In this document: piece after piece, positions 49,201 through 59,553 of the stretch
Layout of the letters: each line of letters opens with the position of its first letter
How positions within the stretch are numbered: position 1 is the stretch's first letter
Source of the DNA: Sipunculus nudus
Lineage: Eukaryota; Annelida; Sipuncula; Golfingiida; Sipunculidae
Assembly: GCA_026874595.1 (NCBI GenBank)
Contig: CM049310.1
Span: 88,791,556-88,855,555, forward strand
Length of the DNA: 64,000 nucleotides
Direction: 5' to 3'
Program-made: the position numbers and the translations under genes
Notes under the pieces: generated by a model
Database searches by the model: none
What the model saw: only the letters and a program-made list of their open reading frames with translations
Told to the model about the DNA's origin: nothing

Positions 49201-50495
49201 TCTTTTGTTCGCCGCACATAACAAGTTATGGAGCCAGCACAGTGCCGCACACTGAACTATTACGTCTACCGAGGGATGGAATAAGGTCTGATTACATACA
49301 TAGCCCTAATGTAGAGGAAATTGGTAATTACTGACAGGCTGGCACATCTTACATGTACTCTAAAAATATTTTAAAGGTTCAAAGACGCAAGGAAAGCTAG
49401 GGGGGGCATACAAAAACTATGTGCAACTGAAAAGAACTTGGCTTTCAATTTTAAAATATCGGTGGTTATAACATAGTTTTAGTAGTTTTAGGAGGATTGT
49501 TGATAAATTTTAAATAGGTCAAAACACTGTTTACTTTTTTTTGAAGGAAGATTCTTCAAGAGGAAAAAGATGTTGTGGTTGATGCGATGTATAACATTTT
49601 AACCTGCAACCTAAGGAAGTTGCCGACTGAAGTACTGACACACAATTTTATCTGGAATTTCAACGGTGGATGGTGGGACGTTGGGCCTTACGGCTATTGT
49701 GTGAAAAAGCTGAAGGAATTCAGGGCAGAGTGTTGGCAGAAAAAGCCACTTTGCAGCAGTCGATATAATTCTGTATCTACCCAAATGATTGAATGTCATA
49801 AATATCTTTATAGGCAAGAAAATGTGGATAGCAAGGGATTTTATATTACAGGTCTGAACAAGGGAAAGAACTTGAGTATAATTGAAGCTCAGTTGGAAGA
49901 GTACAAGAACTGTGAAAATCAACTTCGAGAGCAAGCTTTTACGTGTTTACCATTACTAGAACAAAAATGCAATAAAGCCAAGATTCGGTCAGCCAAGGTA
50001 ATAAGGACAACTTTGAATACTGCAGAGCTGTTGCTCCAGAAAATGCCTAAACTCCTTGTTCTCTATAATCTTCGACATCCGCTGGCAATCGCAGCGTCGC
50101 GGAATGTAACACTGGGAGGCCTGAGTTTTGTTTCAATATATGCCGGAAATGACGTAGCAAAGGAAGCAACCCTCATATGCCATACAATCTACGAAGATCT
50201 GAAAACTTACTTGCGTCTCGCTGATGCCTATCCTGGTCAAGTAGCGATGGTTTCGTATGAGCATTTTGCCAGTAATTCTGAACTGGTTGTAAATTCTTTG
50301 TACCGACGTTTAGGTATGGAACCTCACGAGGCGGTACGGAAGTGGTTCCTGGCGAACATGGCAACGCCATCTGACGGTCTAAGACGCTGGCAAAGGAGGA
50401 TGAGCCTTCGCGACTACATTGAATATAAAAGACAATGCGGACCTGTTCTGAAAGATTTCGACAAGCTTGTGCCTTGGAGGGACAGTTGGGAATAA
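45794..50495 (+). CDS. Carbohydrate-sulfotransferase-like type II membrane protein, 4 exons, 474 aa
   Basis: Joined exons 45,794-45,896, 46,983-47,134, 48,427-48,647 and 49,547-50,495 give one open frame of 474 codons plus TAA, with splice phases 1, 0 and 2 all agreeing. The protein should transfer sulfate from PAPS to a glycan in the Golgi lumen. Residues 1-10 form a short basic tail, about 11-27 a hydrophobic signal anchor, then a stem. THMRSGSTLLG (104-114) is the 5'-phosphosulfate loop. YNLRHPLAIAASR (332-344) is the 3'-phosphate motif, with Arg335 and Ser343 in the R-x7-S spacing of sulfotransferases. The Cys and Trp-rich C-terminus (RWQRRM, CGPVLKDFDKLVPW) resembles the Gal/GlcNAc/GalNAc 6-O-sulfotransferase group. 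Sequons occur at N155, N267 and N345. The length is usual for that family. The exact acceptor sugar cannot be told. It is the only intact member in the window. Confidence 0.93.
46194..46243. repeat. (TA)n microsatellite in intron 1
   Basis: About 50 bp of TA within sulfotransferase intron 1. Confidence 0.95.
46983..47134 (+). CDS. Sulfotransferase exon 2, stem region
   Basis: Acceptor ATATATGCAG precedes 46,983 and donor GTATAT follows 47,134. It encodes the luminal stem from WSMHKR to YLLQYQ. Exon 2 fragments with the same donor occur in copies B and C, which supports these boundaries. Confidence 0.9.
47236..47330 (+). repeat. Hairpin sharing an end with the 4.2-kb insertion
   Basis: TAGCCATGACAACACGACTC matches the left end of the insertion at 26,536. 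It is followed by the stem TTAGGCTTGAAAGCCTAA and then GAGTCGTGG. It lies in intron 2 of the intact gene. Confidence 0.5.
48427..48647 (+). CDS. Sulfotransferase exon 3, PAPS-binding loop
   Basis: Acceptor CTTCTATTTAG precedes 48,427 and donor GTCAGT begins at 48,648. It encodes RYVLMVTHMRSGSTLLG and then NPDAFYWFEP, the classic sulfotransferase loop and following FEP. A sequon NGT lies just before the exon end. Confidence 0.93.
48874..49540 (+). repeat. Tandem 333-bp duplication filling intron 3
   Basis: GTTCGCCG(T/C)ACAT, GGAGCCAGCACA, GGCATGGAAT or GGGATGGAAT, and the AAATAG(A/G)TCAAAACA block occur in order from 48,874 and again from 49,207. The second unit runs to the exon 4 acceptor. 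Copy B carries both units, so the duplication predates the gene copies. Confidence 0.88.
49547..50495 (+). CDS. Sulfotransferase exon 4, catalytic C-terminal part
   Basis: Acceptor TTTTTTTTGAAG precedes 49,547. The exon opens with the last base of an Arg codon followed by KILQEEKD and runs open to TAA at 50,493-50,495. It holds the 3'-phosphate-binding motif and all of the C-terminus. Confidence 0.93.
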
Positions 50496-50590
50496 TACTG
50501 ACCGTTATATTACTATCCTTCTGGTATGTGCTTACTGTATTCATAAAAGAAACTGGTCTCCCTAGCTTACCTTGTAACTTCTATTAAGTA

Positions 50591-50763
50591 CAGTGAAACG
50601 ATGTTACGACTACTAACGGACCTCGATAACACAGTCGCATTTTCGAGGTGGTCGTCCAAAAGAGGTCTTATATAAAGAGCAAAAAGAATCGGGACCTGGA
50701 ACAAGTGGTCGTTATTTTGAGGTGGTTGTTCAAGCGAGTTTGTCGTAAGGTGAGGTTTTACTG
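50591..50763 (-). mobile_element. Pogo/Tigger-like MITE, intact copy
   Basis: Starts CAGTGAAACGATGTTACGAC after a TA and ends GGTGAGGTTTTACTG. On the minus strand it is colinear with 36,394-36,556 and with the two halves at 21,378-22,412. It lies about 100 bp past the sulfotransferase stop codon and could fall within its 3' untranslated region. Confidence 0.78.
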
Positions 50764-51111
50764 GTTTTAAAGTAATCACCTTCTTCCTCTTCCCGTAGAG
50801 GTTTGATGCAATTTATTTACGTTTCAAATTTGATAACCAGCTGGAAACCATGATGGAAATACGGAGATTTCCCAATTTAAGATATTACATATACTTGGCT
50901 CGAAATAATGTTTGCAATATGATACCAGCCAATCTCTTGAGGACCGTCGAAAACTAAAATTAATTATATCATTGTCGAAATACATCTCGAGTTTTATTGA
51001 CTGTTTATCATGCTAATGCGGAATACAGTGGTTTCGAACAGTAGAACTTTAGTTGTGAATAAAAATTTGGGTTCCTCAGAAGGTGAAATAGCGGTTTATC
51101 TTGGAGGGAAC
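50764..51111. other. No feature recognised
   Basis: Downstream flank of the sulfotransferase gene. No AATAAA is seen close to the stop; the nearest (AATAAAATAAA) lies near 51,285. Confidence 0.5.
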
Positions 51112-51262
51112 TAAGGATATGAGAGAGAGAAAGAAAGAGGAGACATTGAAACTTAAACCTGTTATTGGTAAAATATCTAGAAATCTGCATTCTTGATAAT
51201 GTAAGCTTCCGCCATATGGGGTCCCTGTCGTAGGATACTCCCAAAACCTTCACTTATTCGGA
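51112..51262 (-). repeat. Dispersed repeat R4, copy 2
   Basis: Reverse complement shares CCGAATAAGTGAA, TTTACCAATAACAGGTTTAA and CTCCTCTTTCTTTCTCTCTC with 21,066-21,190. Confidence 0.65.
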
Positions 51263-51841
51263 ACCTTTTCCCAGGCCCATTCGTAAATAAAATAAACTCA
51301 TCAACCCAAAAGGGCGTTCCCTCTCTACTCGGGAATTCTAAAAAAAAAACTAATTAAATGCCTGGATATAAACCTCACTGCACCTAAAATTATGGTGCCA
51401 GAATATACTAGCGGTTTGTCCAGTGAATAGAACGAGGTGAATCACTGGTATTAATGTATTGGCACGTCTAATTTGATCCTTGTCATTTTAATACAGCTGA
51501 ATGGAAACAGGTGGTGCGGACTCCCATCTCAAATTCATTGACCCAGCTGGTTTGCCAAAAAGTCAGAATCTTTTGTGTAATTTTTCGCCAGATGACAGCA
51601 CTTAAGTCGAACAAAGTCACGGGTTGTGATATTTTCTTGAAAAAATAATTTCGTTAATTCTATGAATGAGAATTGGTAATTTAAATCACTTCTATTTGGC
51701 ATAAAACATACACAAAAATCCACGATGTGCCAGTTAACATTAACAAGCTATCCAACCATCAATCATTCATTACAATCAAATTGTTGTTATCTTTTAGCCA
51801 GGAAATATTCACAAAAGCTGCTGCAGACTAGAATAGAGTTT

Positions 51842-52070
51842 AGAGAAGGTGTGATACCAGGAACGCATACAATACACAACAGAAAACGATAGCAATGACG
51901 TGATAAGCGTAATGAAAACTAGAAACATGCTTTCCAAGGAATGCAAGGTTCCGCTTCAGAGAAGGCGTGATACCAAAAAAACATTTAATACACAACAGAC
52001 AATGGTAGCAATGAATTGTAATGAAAAATAGAAACCTGCATTCTCTGGAATGCAAGGTTCAGCCATGTGT
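51842..52070 (+). repeat. Tandem duplication, 116-bp unit
   Basis: AGAGAAGG(T/C)GTGATACCA, AATACACAACAGA and GGAATGCAAGGTTC recur from 51,842 and 51,958. Confidence 0.85.
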
Positions 52071-52102
52071 GGGGTCCTTATTTTGGAAACTATAAACACA
52101 AG

Positions 52103-52661
52103 TAGGGCTGGGTATCCGTCCGCCTCTTCCGCTACAATACGTATTGCGATACAGTTAATTCGATACCGATAGGTATTGACGATACGTTTCATTTTTCTTT
52201 TTATATCATTTCTTAAAAAAGGCTTTGTTTCTTGTTTTTATATGTTTTCTTTTTAATTAAACATACAACATATTTAGTATGCTACGCACTTAAGCAGCTT
52301 AAGCTGGATATTGAATAAAAAAACAAACCAGTTGATTTTAATTTTAAGACTACCAAAATCTCGATCTTCTTTGAGCCCTTAGCATCCCCCTGCACAAAAC
52401 TGTTTTATTGCATTTGGTTTGGAAGATCATAGGCTTTATTTTTATATAATTACACAGGTTTGTATATTTCTGTGAATATGAATCCCATTAGACACTCCCC
52501 TTTTTGTACAGGATTTGTACCCAGGCTTTAACCATTTATTTGACATCTGATGTCGAACGCGGGAGTTCCGAGCAACCTATGACCGGCTGCGTAAATAAAA
52601 AAATAGAGATAAAATGACATATCATAAAGCGAATAAGTGCCTTGTTCAGGTCACAGAATTG

Positions 52662-52712
<51 letters not shown>

Positions 52713-53076
52713 GTTAGGATATATACGTGAATGTACCTTGTTCATAGTAGCAATATGTAATGTGAATATTGATTTCATTAATAAAGAGGATCGTCAATAT
52801 CATTCTCCTATTATCGCTCACATGCGCCTGCTTGTCATGAAAGTACTGCATGCGTATATACATGTACATTTATTAACAAGTCTTAAAAGCCAAAGCAACA
52901 AATATACAGTGCATTTAGATTTATAAATTGTCATGGTTATATTTAAAGTTAGATTTATATCTCAATTCATTAGCAATCAACAGATACGACCAATACAGCA
53001 TGCAACACATTTCAGTTATCGTATCGACGTCGTGTATCGATTCGTATCGATATATCGATATATTGATACATCCCTA
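52103..53076 (+). mobile_element. hAT-like MITE, 974 bp, 8-bp target duplication
   Basis: Begins TAGGGCTGGGTATCC and ends ATTGATACATCCCTA, so the terminal repeats pair as TAGGG(C/A)TG. Both subterminal regions are rich in TATCGATA motifs. AACACAAG flanks it perfectly at 52,095-52,102 and 53,077-53,084. An 8-bp duplication with short termini fits the hAT superfamily. A (TA)n tract (52,664-52,711) lies inside and no transposase frame exists, so it is non-autonomous. Confidence 0.85.
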
Positions 53077-53137
53077 AACACAAGCCAAGCTTTCATTAAA
53101 CTGAAAGACCACAAACTGTAATTTTAAAATAAATCAA

Positions 53138-53725
53138 TCTGTAGACTAATAAAACCATCCAAACCAGAAATCAGGAAAATAAGCAAGCTGCAAAAAATGT
53201 CCTATACATATCGCTGGACTTGCGCAGTGGTACATTCAAGCCATTCATAAAGCCCAACAATAACGTTGTGTGCGTAAACAAGGAAAGTAACCACCCACCA
53301 TCTTTCTAAAAGAAAAACATACAGGCAAATATTAATAAACGGCTCACTAACATTTGAGCGAACGAGGTGATTTTTGAGGAGGCAGCGCCTATCTACCTGA
53401 ATGCGCTATAGAGCGGCTTCAACTACAAACTCAGTTACACCCCCACCCCGACTCTGATAAGGACACGACGAATAGGAAGACAAGAAAAAACAGAAGGAGA
53501 AATATATCCTGGTTCAATCGGCTTAACAGAAAACACATTTAAAGCATCCTTCAATGCCCACACATCCAGCTTCAGAAACAAAAAAAGACCAAAGTCCACG
53601 ACACTAAGTGCATCTATTTGGAATCTGAAGGACATGAACGCTCCATACACCATACAATGGAAGATTGAGCGTACTCATCATCTAAATCCTGTTATCTTTG
53701 TTAGGAAGAAAACAAAACTTTAAAT
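53138..53725 (+). mobile_element. Penelope-like retroelement remnant (RT end and GIY-YIG)
   Basis: Translated pieces match the familiar layout of Penelope-like or related GIY-YIG retroelements. KPFIKPNNNVVCVNKES then NHPPS is at 53,235-53,307. After a frameshift, EAAPIYLNAL, an in-frame TAG and NYKLSYTPTP follow from about 53,377. The same frame jumps directly to IGLTENTFKASFNAHTSSF and IWNLKDMNAPYTIQWKIE, the endonuclease segment. The region between thumb and endonuclease is deleted. It is short, broken and inactive. The family is judged by eye. Confidence 0.65.
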
Positions 53726-53951
53726 TATTTAGCGCCCCTTACTATGCACACTTAAAAAAGAAATAAAATTGCACCGTTATGCAGGCAAAGAACCAAACGC
53801 CTGCTGGCCAGTTACAAATCCCCCAGTTCATACAGCCAAAAGCCCCGTTACGACGACTCAGTGTTCCTGAGGAGTGAGGCCCCACACCGACCCTTACGAA
53901 ATAGAGCTGTCTAACACGAGGTAGAGAGTTTAATCTTAAACTGTATATATT

Positions 53952-53982
<31 letters not shown>

Positions 53983-54746
53983 AACAGACTACGCTCTTTA
54001 CACAGCGCTTTAACTATAGACCTGCTCCCTATATAGTAAGCGCTGTTTGTTATGACCCCGTATCCTGAATTGCGACACCAGAGGGGAGCACTGTATTTTT
54101 GTCCAATCAGATGAGACCTTGTGCTGGAAGACACAGCCAAGCGAGGAATACACGGAGCCAATCATTTTCAATTCGTTTTGAGTGACAGCATATCGCTCAG
54201 GTAACCATCTGAACAGGCTTAAGAGAGAATTGCCCCAGAGGTGGTTTGCTAGGGGCCTTGGACACATTGGATGCCTGGCCGGTGAGTTGTAATTCAAACA
54301 AAAGCTGCGTGCACTCATCGCTAGCTGGTTTCAGTTCTGCAGACAACAGATACATGGCTACGCTAACACATTCATAATGTCATAATCGAATCGGTCGATG
54401 ATGCGAGAATACAGAGGGAGCAAAGAAAATTCGACCGTAAACTCTCATCAAGCGGCGCTTGAAGTGCAGCTATGGGCGGAGCTAGGATGCCTGTCACCTT
54501 TTTTTTTCAGCGAACAACGAACCGCAATCTGGTGTCTAAATATATCATTAACGGTCAAAGCTGTTGCTTCTTTAGAAGCGCAAGATTTCCGCTGCCCCGG
54601 GAGCGTAGAAACAGACAAAGTGTATTCACTTTATTAGAAGGAGCTCTACCGGTATTTAACTCTGAAAGCCTATGGTGTAAAAATTTTGTTCATTTAACTC
54701 TAATAATAAAATACTATGCTATAGTGAAATACAGTGATATATAGAC
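53726..54746. other. No gene; (GT)n and an interrupted repeat
   Basis: (GT)n at 53,960-53,982. Blocks at 53,995-54,024 and 54,574-54,605 match adjacent blocks at 43,640-43,740, so about 550 bp between them look inserted. Overlapping minus-strand open stretches of 102 and 139 codons here have no recognisable motif. Confidence 0.5.
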
Positions 54747-55016
54747 CATGAGTAACATGTGCCAAGATACTTTAAATATTTATTATATACATAATCAATT
54801 TAGGATTAATGCTCCGAATTCAGTACCAATCAATAAAATATTAATAAATGTCCTCCTATCACCGCGCGTTCTGTGTTTATGGTAATAACACCCGGGTAGG
54901 GTCAATAAGTCGCATATGCACCTCCAGAAAAAAAAGCAACTTCCATTTTATTTTCCCACAATTAAAGTAGAAGTACCAGGTTTACTTGCTGGCTTGTATG
55001 GTGGCGGCTAAGACAC
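54747..55016 (+). promoter_or_regulatory. Copy C 5' flank homologous to the intact gene
   Basis: ACATGTGCCAAGATAC, GGATTAATGCTCCGAATTC, ACCGCGCGTTCTGTG and TTTACTTGCTGGCTTGT are colinear with the 5' flank of copy A. The CACGTG of A and B reads CATGTG here. Confidence 0.8.
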
Positions 55017-55102
55017 GGCGTCTGTTCGTCCCAGGTCAACAGACCGTGTAACATTCATGTAACAGCTAGACATACATAACACACGTCACCTTTGCCATCA
55101 AG

Positions 55103-55174
55103 ATTCGTGGAGAACACAAGCCACAGCCAACATACATGATGAAAACGGATCAACAGTACTTACTTCAACATCAG
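55103..55174 (+). pseudogene. Copy C, exon 2 fragment
   Basis: ATTCGTGGAGAACACAAGCC through TACTTACTTCAACATCAG before GTATAT matches the second half of intact exon 2. The first half is missing. Confidence 0.9.
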
Positions 55175-55422
55175 GTATATCCCAAATTTCTTATATCCAA
55201 CTAATCACCTACCTCTTCTATAGAATTTTTAAGATATTTGGTTAAGTCTGCGTGCATAGTAATGAATTCTAGGTAATATCTTTTAAGAAAAGATATTTTA
55301 CAACTTCTGTGACTGACGTATGAGAGGGTTTATGCACTGGCTGTTGGGAAACACTGCAGTGTTGACAAAGGAAAACACAAATATTACTTGATGTGGTTGG
55401 TTACATTTGAGTGGAAGTTTAA

Positions 55423-55615
55423 AGGTCACTAGTTGCAAAAACATTCCGCCAGATTCCCTTGTTGAATGTGTTTGGATTATACTGTTATAAAAACGAGGAT
55501 ATAAACAAAAGGAACAGCCTTGGCGCGGTTGTATTACCCTATTTTTTTATTTTTTTTAAATGTTCAACAGATTTCCTTTAATTAATAGAAGTGAGTTATC
55601 GGAAAAAGCCCCTTT
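55423..55615 (-). repeat. Dispersed repeat R1, copy 5
   Basis: CGCCAGATTCCCTTGTTGAA, ACTGTTATAAAAACGAGG and TTTAATTAATAGAAGTGAG, in inverse orientation to copy 1. It sits at the same place in intron 2 as copy 2 does in pseudogene B. Confidence 0.7.
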
Positions 55616-55739
55616 TAAATGTCCCTTTTGTTGTAAGGTCAGTTGCAAGTATTATTGATCATACAAAACTGTCGCGTGTTCATAATGATGAACCCCAATG
55701 TTTGGATACACAAATTTTACACCATGATTTTAAAGAAGG

Positions 55740-56888
55740 GACTTAGTAAGAGACTTAAATAAAATTCATTCTTATTCTTATTCAAAGCATTGCCAAAAAA
55801 AATCAGTATTTGCGGAGTTTCTTTTATGTGACACTGCCACCCTTATTTCGGGCAATATTATTCTTTCAAAGGACTGGAACCGATGATTTCAACGTAACTG
55901 CGTTGCCAGGTGTTTTAACACCGGTCATTGGTCATGACCTCTCGCACGGTTGGGCTTTAAATCAAAAGCGATTAAAGACCTTAATATTATCCAGTTTGGC
56001 GACTAATACAGTAAATCATAGCTCAGAATGATGAACTCATATTTTCCAAGCTTGGCGAATCATTCTCTCCATATAAAGTTTTTACCTGTTCGGATGAAAA
56101 CAAGACCAATGACCCTGACAGGAATATGTCACCGATAGTATAACACGACGTCTCATGAATACGAGTGACACGGACCAATCACAAAGGCCGTATCACATCT
56201 TTATTCTTCTTTTTTTATCGTCTTCAACTTTGCGATCGAGCCTTATGTTAGTATAAGTGTGGATGAGAATTAAACACAAAACTTTTTTTAATACATGATT
56301 TTTTAACGCCAGCAAAAGGGTGAGTAGTTATGAAATATGAAGCACATGTAGAAAACACTTCAAAACAACCCACGGCAATGACGGCATCTAGGGAGCAAAT
56401 GAAAAAAAACGATATTTCACCGGTACATGAACGTATTAATGACAAATAAATCGAACACATGTGACACGGAACATTCTATGAATCAGTTTCTTTTTGGCCT
56501 TCATGACAACCTAGACATCCGGTCAGTGAGTCTTTTGTCGGGAGGCGTTAATTAATTTGCACTACTTGACATCAGGTGATCATACAACATCCCAGAGGTT
56601 TCAAACACAGCATTACAAAGTAACTCTGACAGTACATATTTTCAGTTCCTTGCCCCCGTGATTTCACCCGATCAGTGCTACCATATTAGTCATAAAATGT
56701 CTGTCTTCTCTTCATCGTCTACAAAAGTTGTTTCGGTGGGCTGGATATGTACAATACACAATAGTAGGCCCACACGCTGTCTGACTATCGGCTGGGGGGA
56801 GGGGGGGGGGGGGGCTCTTTCGACATACATGTATATCAGTAACATTGATTGCTACAACTTCTACTACTATTATTTACTACTACTATTT
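55740..56888. other. Intron 2 to exon 4 interval of copy C, no exon 3 found
   Basis: I searched for the PAPS-loop exon (GACTCACATGAGAAGTGG-like) and did not find it. A G run lies at about 56,795-56,814. Confidence 0.55.
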
Positions 56889-57798
56889 TGTATAACCTTT
56901 TAACTTGCACTCTCAGCAAGCTACCAACTGAATTACTGCTACCTATACATTTGGGGTCCAAATAATGAACGATTCAGCCTTGGACCATACAGGGAGTGTT
57001 TAACAAAGCTCCAGATGCCAAATATATTAAAAAAAGTTTCAGGACAAAAACAATTTACTCAGACCCATTTAATCCTATTTCTGTACAAATGCTTGAATGC
57101 CATAAGTATCTTTAAAAAGAAGGAAACATGGACAGTCGCCAAGGATATCATATTATAGGTTTCAACAAAGGGAAGTATTTGATTTCAACAGAGGCTCAAC
57201 TAGAGCTTTATAAATGCTGTACAAATAAACTTCAAAAGCAAACTTTCAAGTGTTTATCATTTCTAGAACAGCTCTGTAAAAAGCCAAGAAATATTCGATC
57301 TACTAAATTAAAAAAAGTAACTTTCGATACAGCAGAGCTGTTGCTTAAAAGAATCCCTTGCCTCTTGGTCATCTATAATCTCCGCCATCCACTGGGGATC
57401 TCGGCATCCCGGACTTCCTTAATAACCAGATAAATCTAATTATACGCCGGAACTGACGTCACAAAAGAAGTTGCCCTGATATGCCAGACTATGTACGAAG
57501 ATTTGAAAACTTACATGCGCCTCGTGAAGACTTGTCCTGGCAGATTGCGTTGGGTTCGTATGAGCATTTTGCGTATAATTCTGAATGTGTTGTAAATTCT
57601 TTGTATCAACGTTTAGGTATGAAGACTCGCGAGGTGGTAAGAAAGTGGCTCTTAAAAAACATGAAACCAACATCGAAGGGACCGACACGGTGGCAAAGTA
57701 AAGTAAAACTCGGAGAATGTATTGAATATAAATAACAATGCGGACCTATAATGAAGGATTTAGACAAGATTGTTCCTTAGAGGGACAGTTAGGAGTAG
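56889..57798 (+). pseudogene. Copy C, exon 4 remnant
   Basis: Begins within the exon at ATAACCTTTTAAC and ends at the stop-equivalent TAG at 57,796-57,798. Recognisable pieces are GFNKGKYL, TAELLLKRIP, LLVIYNLRHPLGISASR (57,356-57,415), SYEHFAYNSECVVNSLYQRL and CGPIMKDLDKIVP. TAA follows HKYL at about 57,114, a frameshift and TAA break the frame after SASR, and TAA, TAG and TAG codons lie near the end. The Arg and Ser of the 3'-phosphate motif are still present. Confidence 0.92.
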
Positions 57799-59135
57799 GA
57801 AAAATTGAAACTTCATCGAGTAAATCTTTGCCATATACATAGTCTAATTGGATTGGCTTCAGGGCGGTCGTCATATCATAAGCAGTTTAAGCTTTATCTG
57901 AACATCTGAGGCTAAGAAAGGCTAGCCATACAGTGATGGGGCCTTGGAGTCACGACACCAGGCCTAATAAACTTTTTCACTAGCGACACCTATCGGAGAT
58001 ATCTGACATGTACGTTTTAGGGTTAATAGCACATAAGTGCACGGCAGTCCAAGGCAAAAACCCTTTGTTTTCGGCCCAGTAGCAGTGACATAACTTGAAG
58101 GGTCCTTGGCCACTGTTAGAACCTGAACGAAACAGAGTTCAACTTGGAACCGCTGTTTCTTTTGACGTATCTGTATCTGACAATCCATGCTAATTACGTC
58201 AACAAAATAGTGATGTTTATTCCTTTATTTCTAATCATATTAAATAATATGTAGCTATAATATAGTTGCATTCTGTCTAGTATTTATAAATATTAGACAT
58301 CTGAATATTTGATAATCATCTCGCATGTTTGTTTACATACAGATGTCAGATAACTTGAACCCTGCATATACGAAAACTGGTAAATATTAATTCTTGATAC
58401 GGCATGTGGTATCTAAAAATTTGTGAAAATAACCGTTTCTTAGACAGACGAACATGACCGCGTGCAGTCAAACATGGCCCGTACATCTTCTTAACTTAAA
58501 ATTGATCACATCCCTATACATAGTCCTATCACTCTAAATTCACAAAAAAATAAATATCGACGATTGTGTGGCAGGCGGCCGCTATGGCCAGGCGGAAATG
58601 AATCAAGGCGTGTCGTCTTAGATAGACACGATCCGCACATGCGGTCAGGATACAGGTAGAGACACGGATATATTCACTGTTTTTTTTTAATTGTGCCTTT
58701 TATTAAACTCGTCATTGTCACAAAAAAGTCTAAAATATACAAGCAACATTTATTGTTTTATAACTTTATGGTTAGCAGGCTAGGGAAAATGAAGCCAAAC
58801 GTTTATATTTATTTGTTGAAGTTATGTTATATGGGTTATATATATTTGAGTTTAAATGCTACGAGAGACATCACCTTTATCGTATATTTACCTGGTATAA
58901 TGGACACAGATGTTCTTCGTTAATTGGATATTGGCTAAATATCACCATAAGCAGGAATTAAAAAATCAACCATAAGATTGTCTGTTATATTACGATCATA
59001 TTCTAGGTCCTGACAGCATTAATGGTTGATCTGTAATACCTATTTAATAAGTGGAATAAAAGAATACACAGTTTTCGAGTTCTTCCAAGATATACTTGTT
59101 GTTTTATTTACAGGTCAAGGAAAAACGTTCCCCTG
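57799..59135. other. No gene recognised
   Basis: Includes a possible repeat with GGGGCCTTGGAGTCACGAC at 57,940-57,962, similar to GGGCCTGGAGTCATGATGG at 26,597-26,615. Nothing else supported. Confidence 0.5.
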
Positions 59136-59553
59136 ATAGGCCCTGCCATATATTGAGTCCGATATTCATACGGTGAGAGTTTCTACATAATAAACCTCCG
59201 ACTACGGGCCAATCAATGCTCTTATAACCAGTGTCAAAAGATGTTTTAATCAACCAGTGCCAGTGCACTCTTTAAAGATGGCCCTTTTAAACAAAATGTA
59301 AGATAATTCTGGCTTTCAGTACCTGAGTCAGCGAGGCTCCCAGTGAGGTGTTCAAGCACCTTTAATCCTGTGTCTACACTGTCCCTACTGAACTCGCTGA
59401 TATGCCTTTGGTAAAATATAAAGGTCACTAAATGTCTAAAAATAATGATCCAAGTCAAAGAGGATGCAACGGATCCGTTGCATATACCGTGGTTTATATG
59501 GAAAAAAAAACTCTTATTGTATGCATATCGGACTGAATATGGCAGGGCCTAAT
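59136..59553. mobile_element. MITE-like element with 46-bp inverted ends
   Basis: The left arm ATAGGCCCTGCCATATATTG continues through AGTCCGATATTCATAC to GAGAGTTT (59,182). The right arm runs from AAACTCTTATTG (59,508) through CATATCGGACTGAATATGGC to AGGGCCTAAT. The interior has no coding frame. A perfect 20-bp palindrome ATGCAACGGATCCGTTGCAT lies at 59,464-59,483, just inside the right arm. Confidence 0.75.

Larger units (their letters stand above)
54747..57798 (+). pseudogene. Sulfotransferase pseudogene, copy C (whole locus)
   Basis: In order: a 5' flank matching copy A, a stub of the exon 1 region where the start ATG reads ACG, an exon 2 fragment with its GTATAT donor, intron 2 sequence shared with copy B, and a long exon 4 remnant. 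Exon 3 with the PAPS loop was not found, and most of exon 1 with intron 1 is missing. Exon 4 carries several stops and frameshifts. It is more diverged from copy A than B is in exon 4, so it may be an older copy. Confidence 0.88.

Noticed and set aside
49575-49577. GTG as the start of the 306-residue open frame in exon 4
   Set aside because: The frame continues upstream to a splice acceptor and joins exon 3 in phase; the true start is the ATG at 45,794.
53742-54161. 139-codon minus-strand open stretch
   Set aside because: Overlaps a (GT)n tract that it translates as His-Thr repeats, and crosses a repeat junction. No domain recognised.
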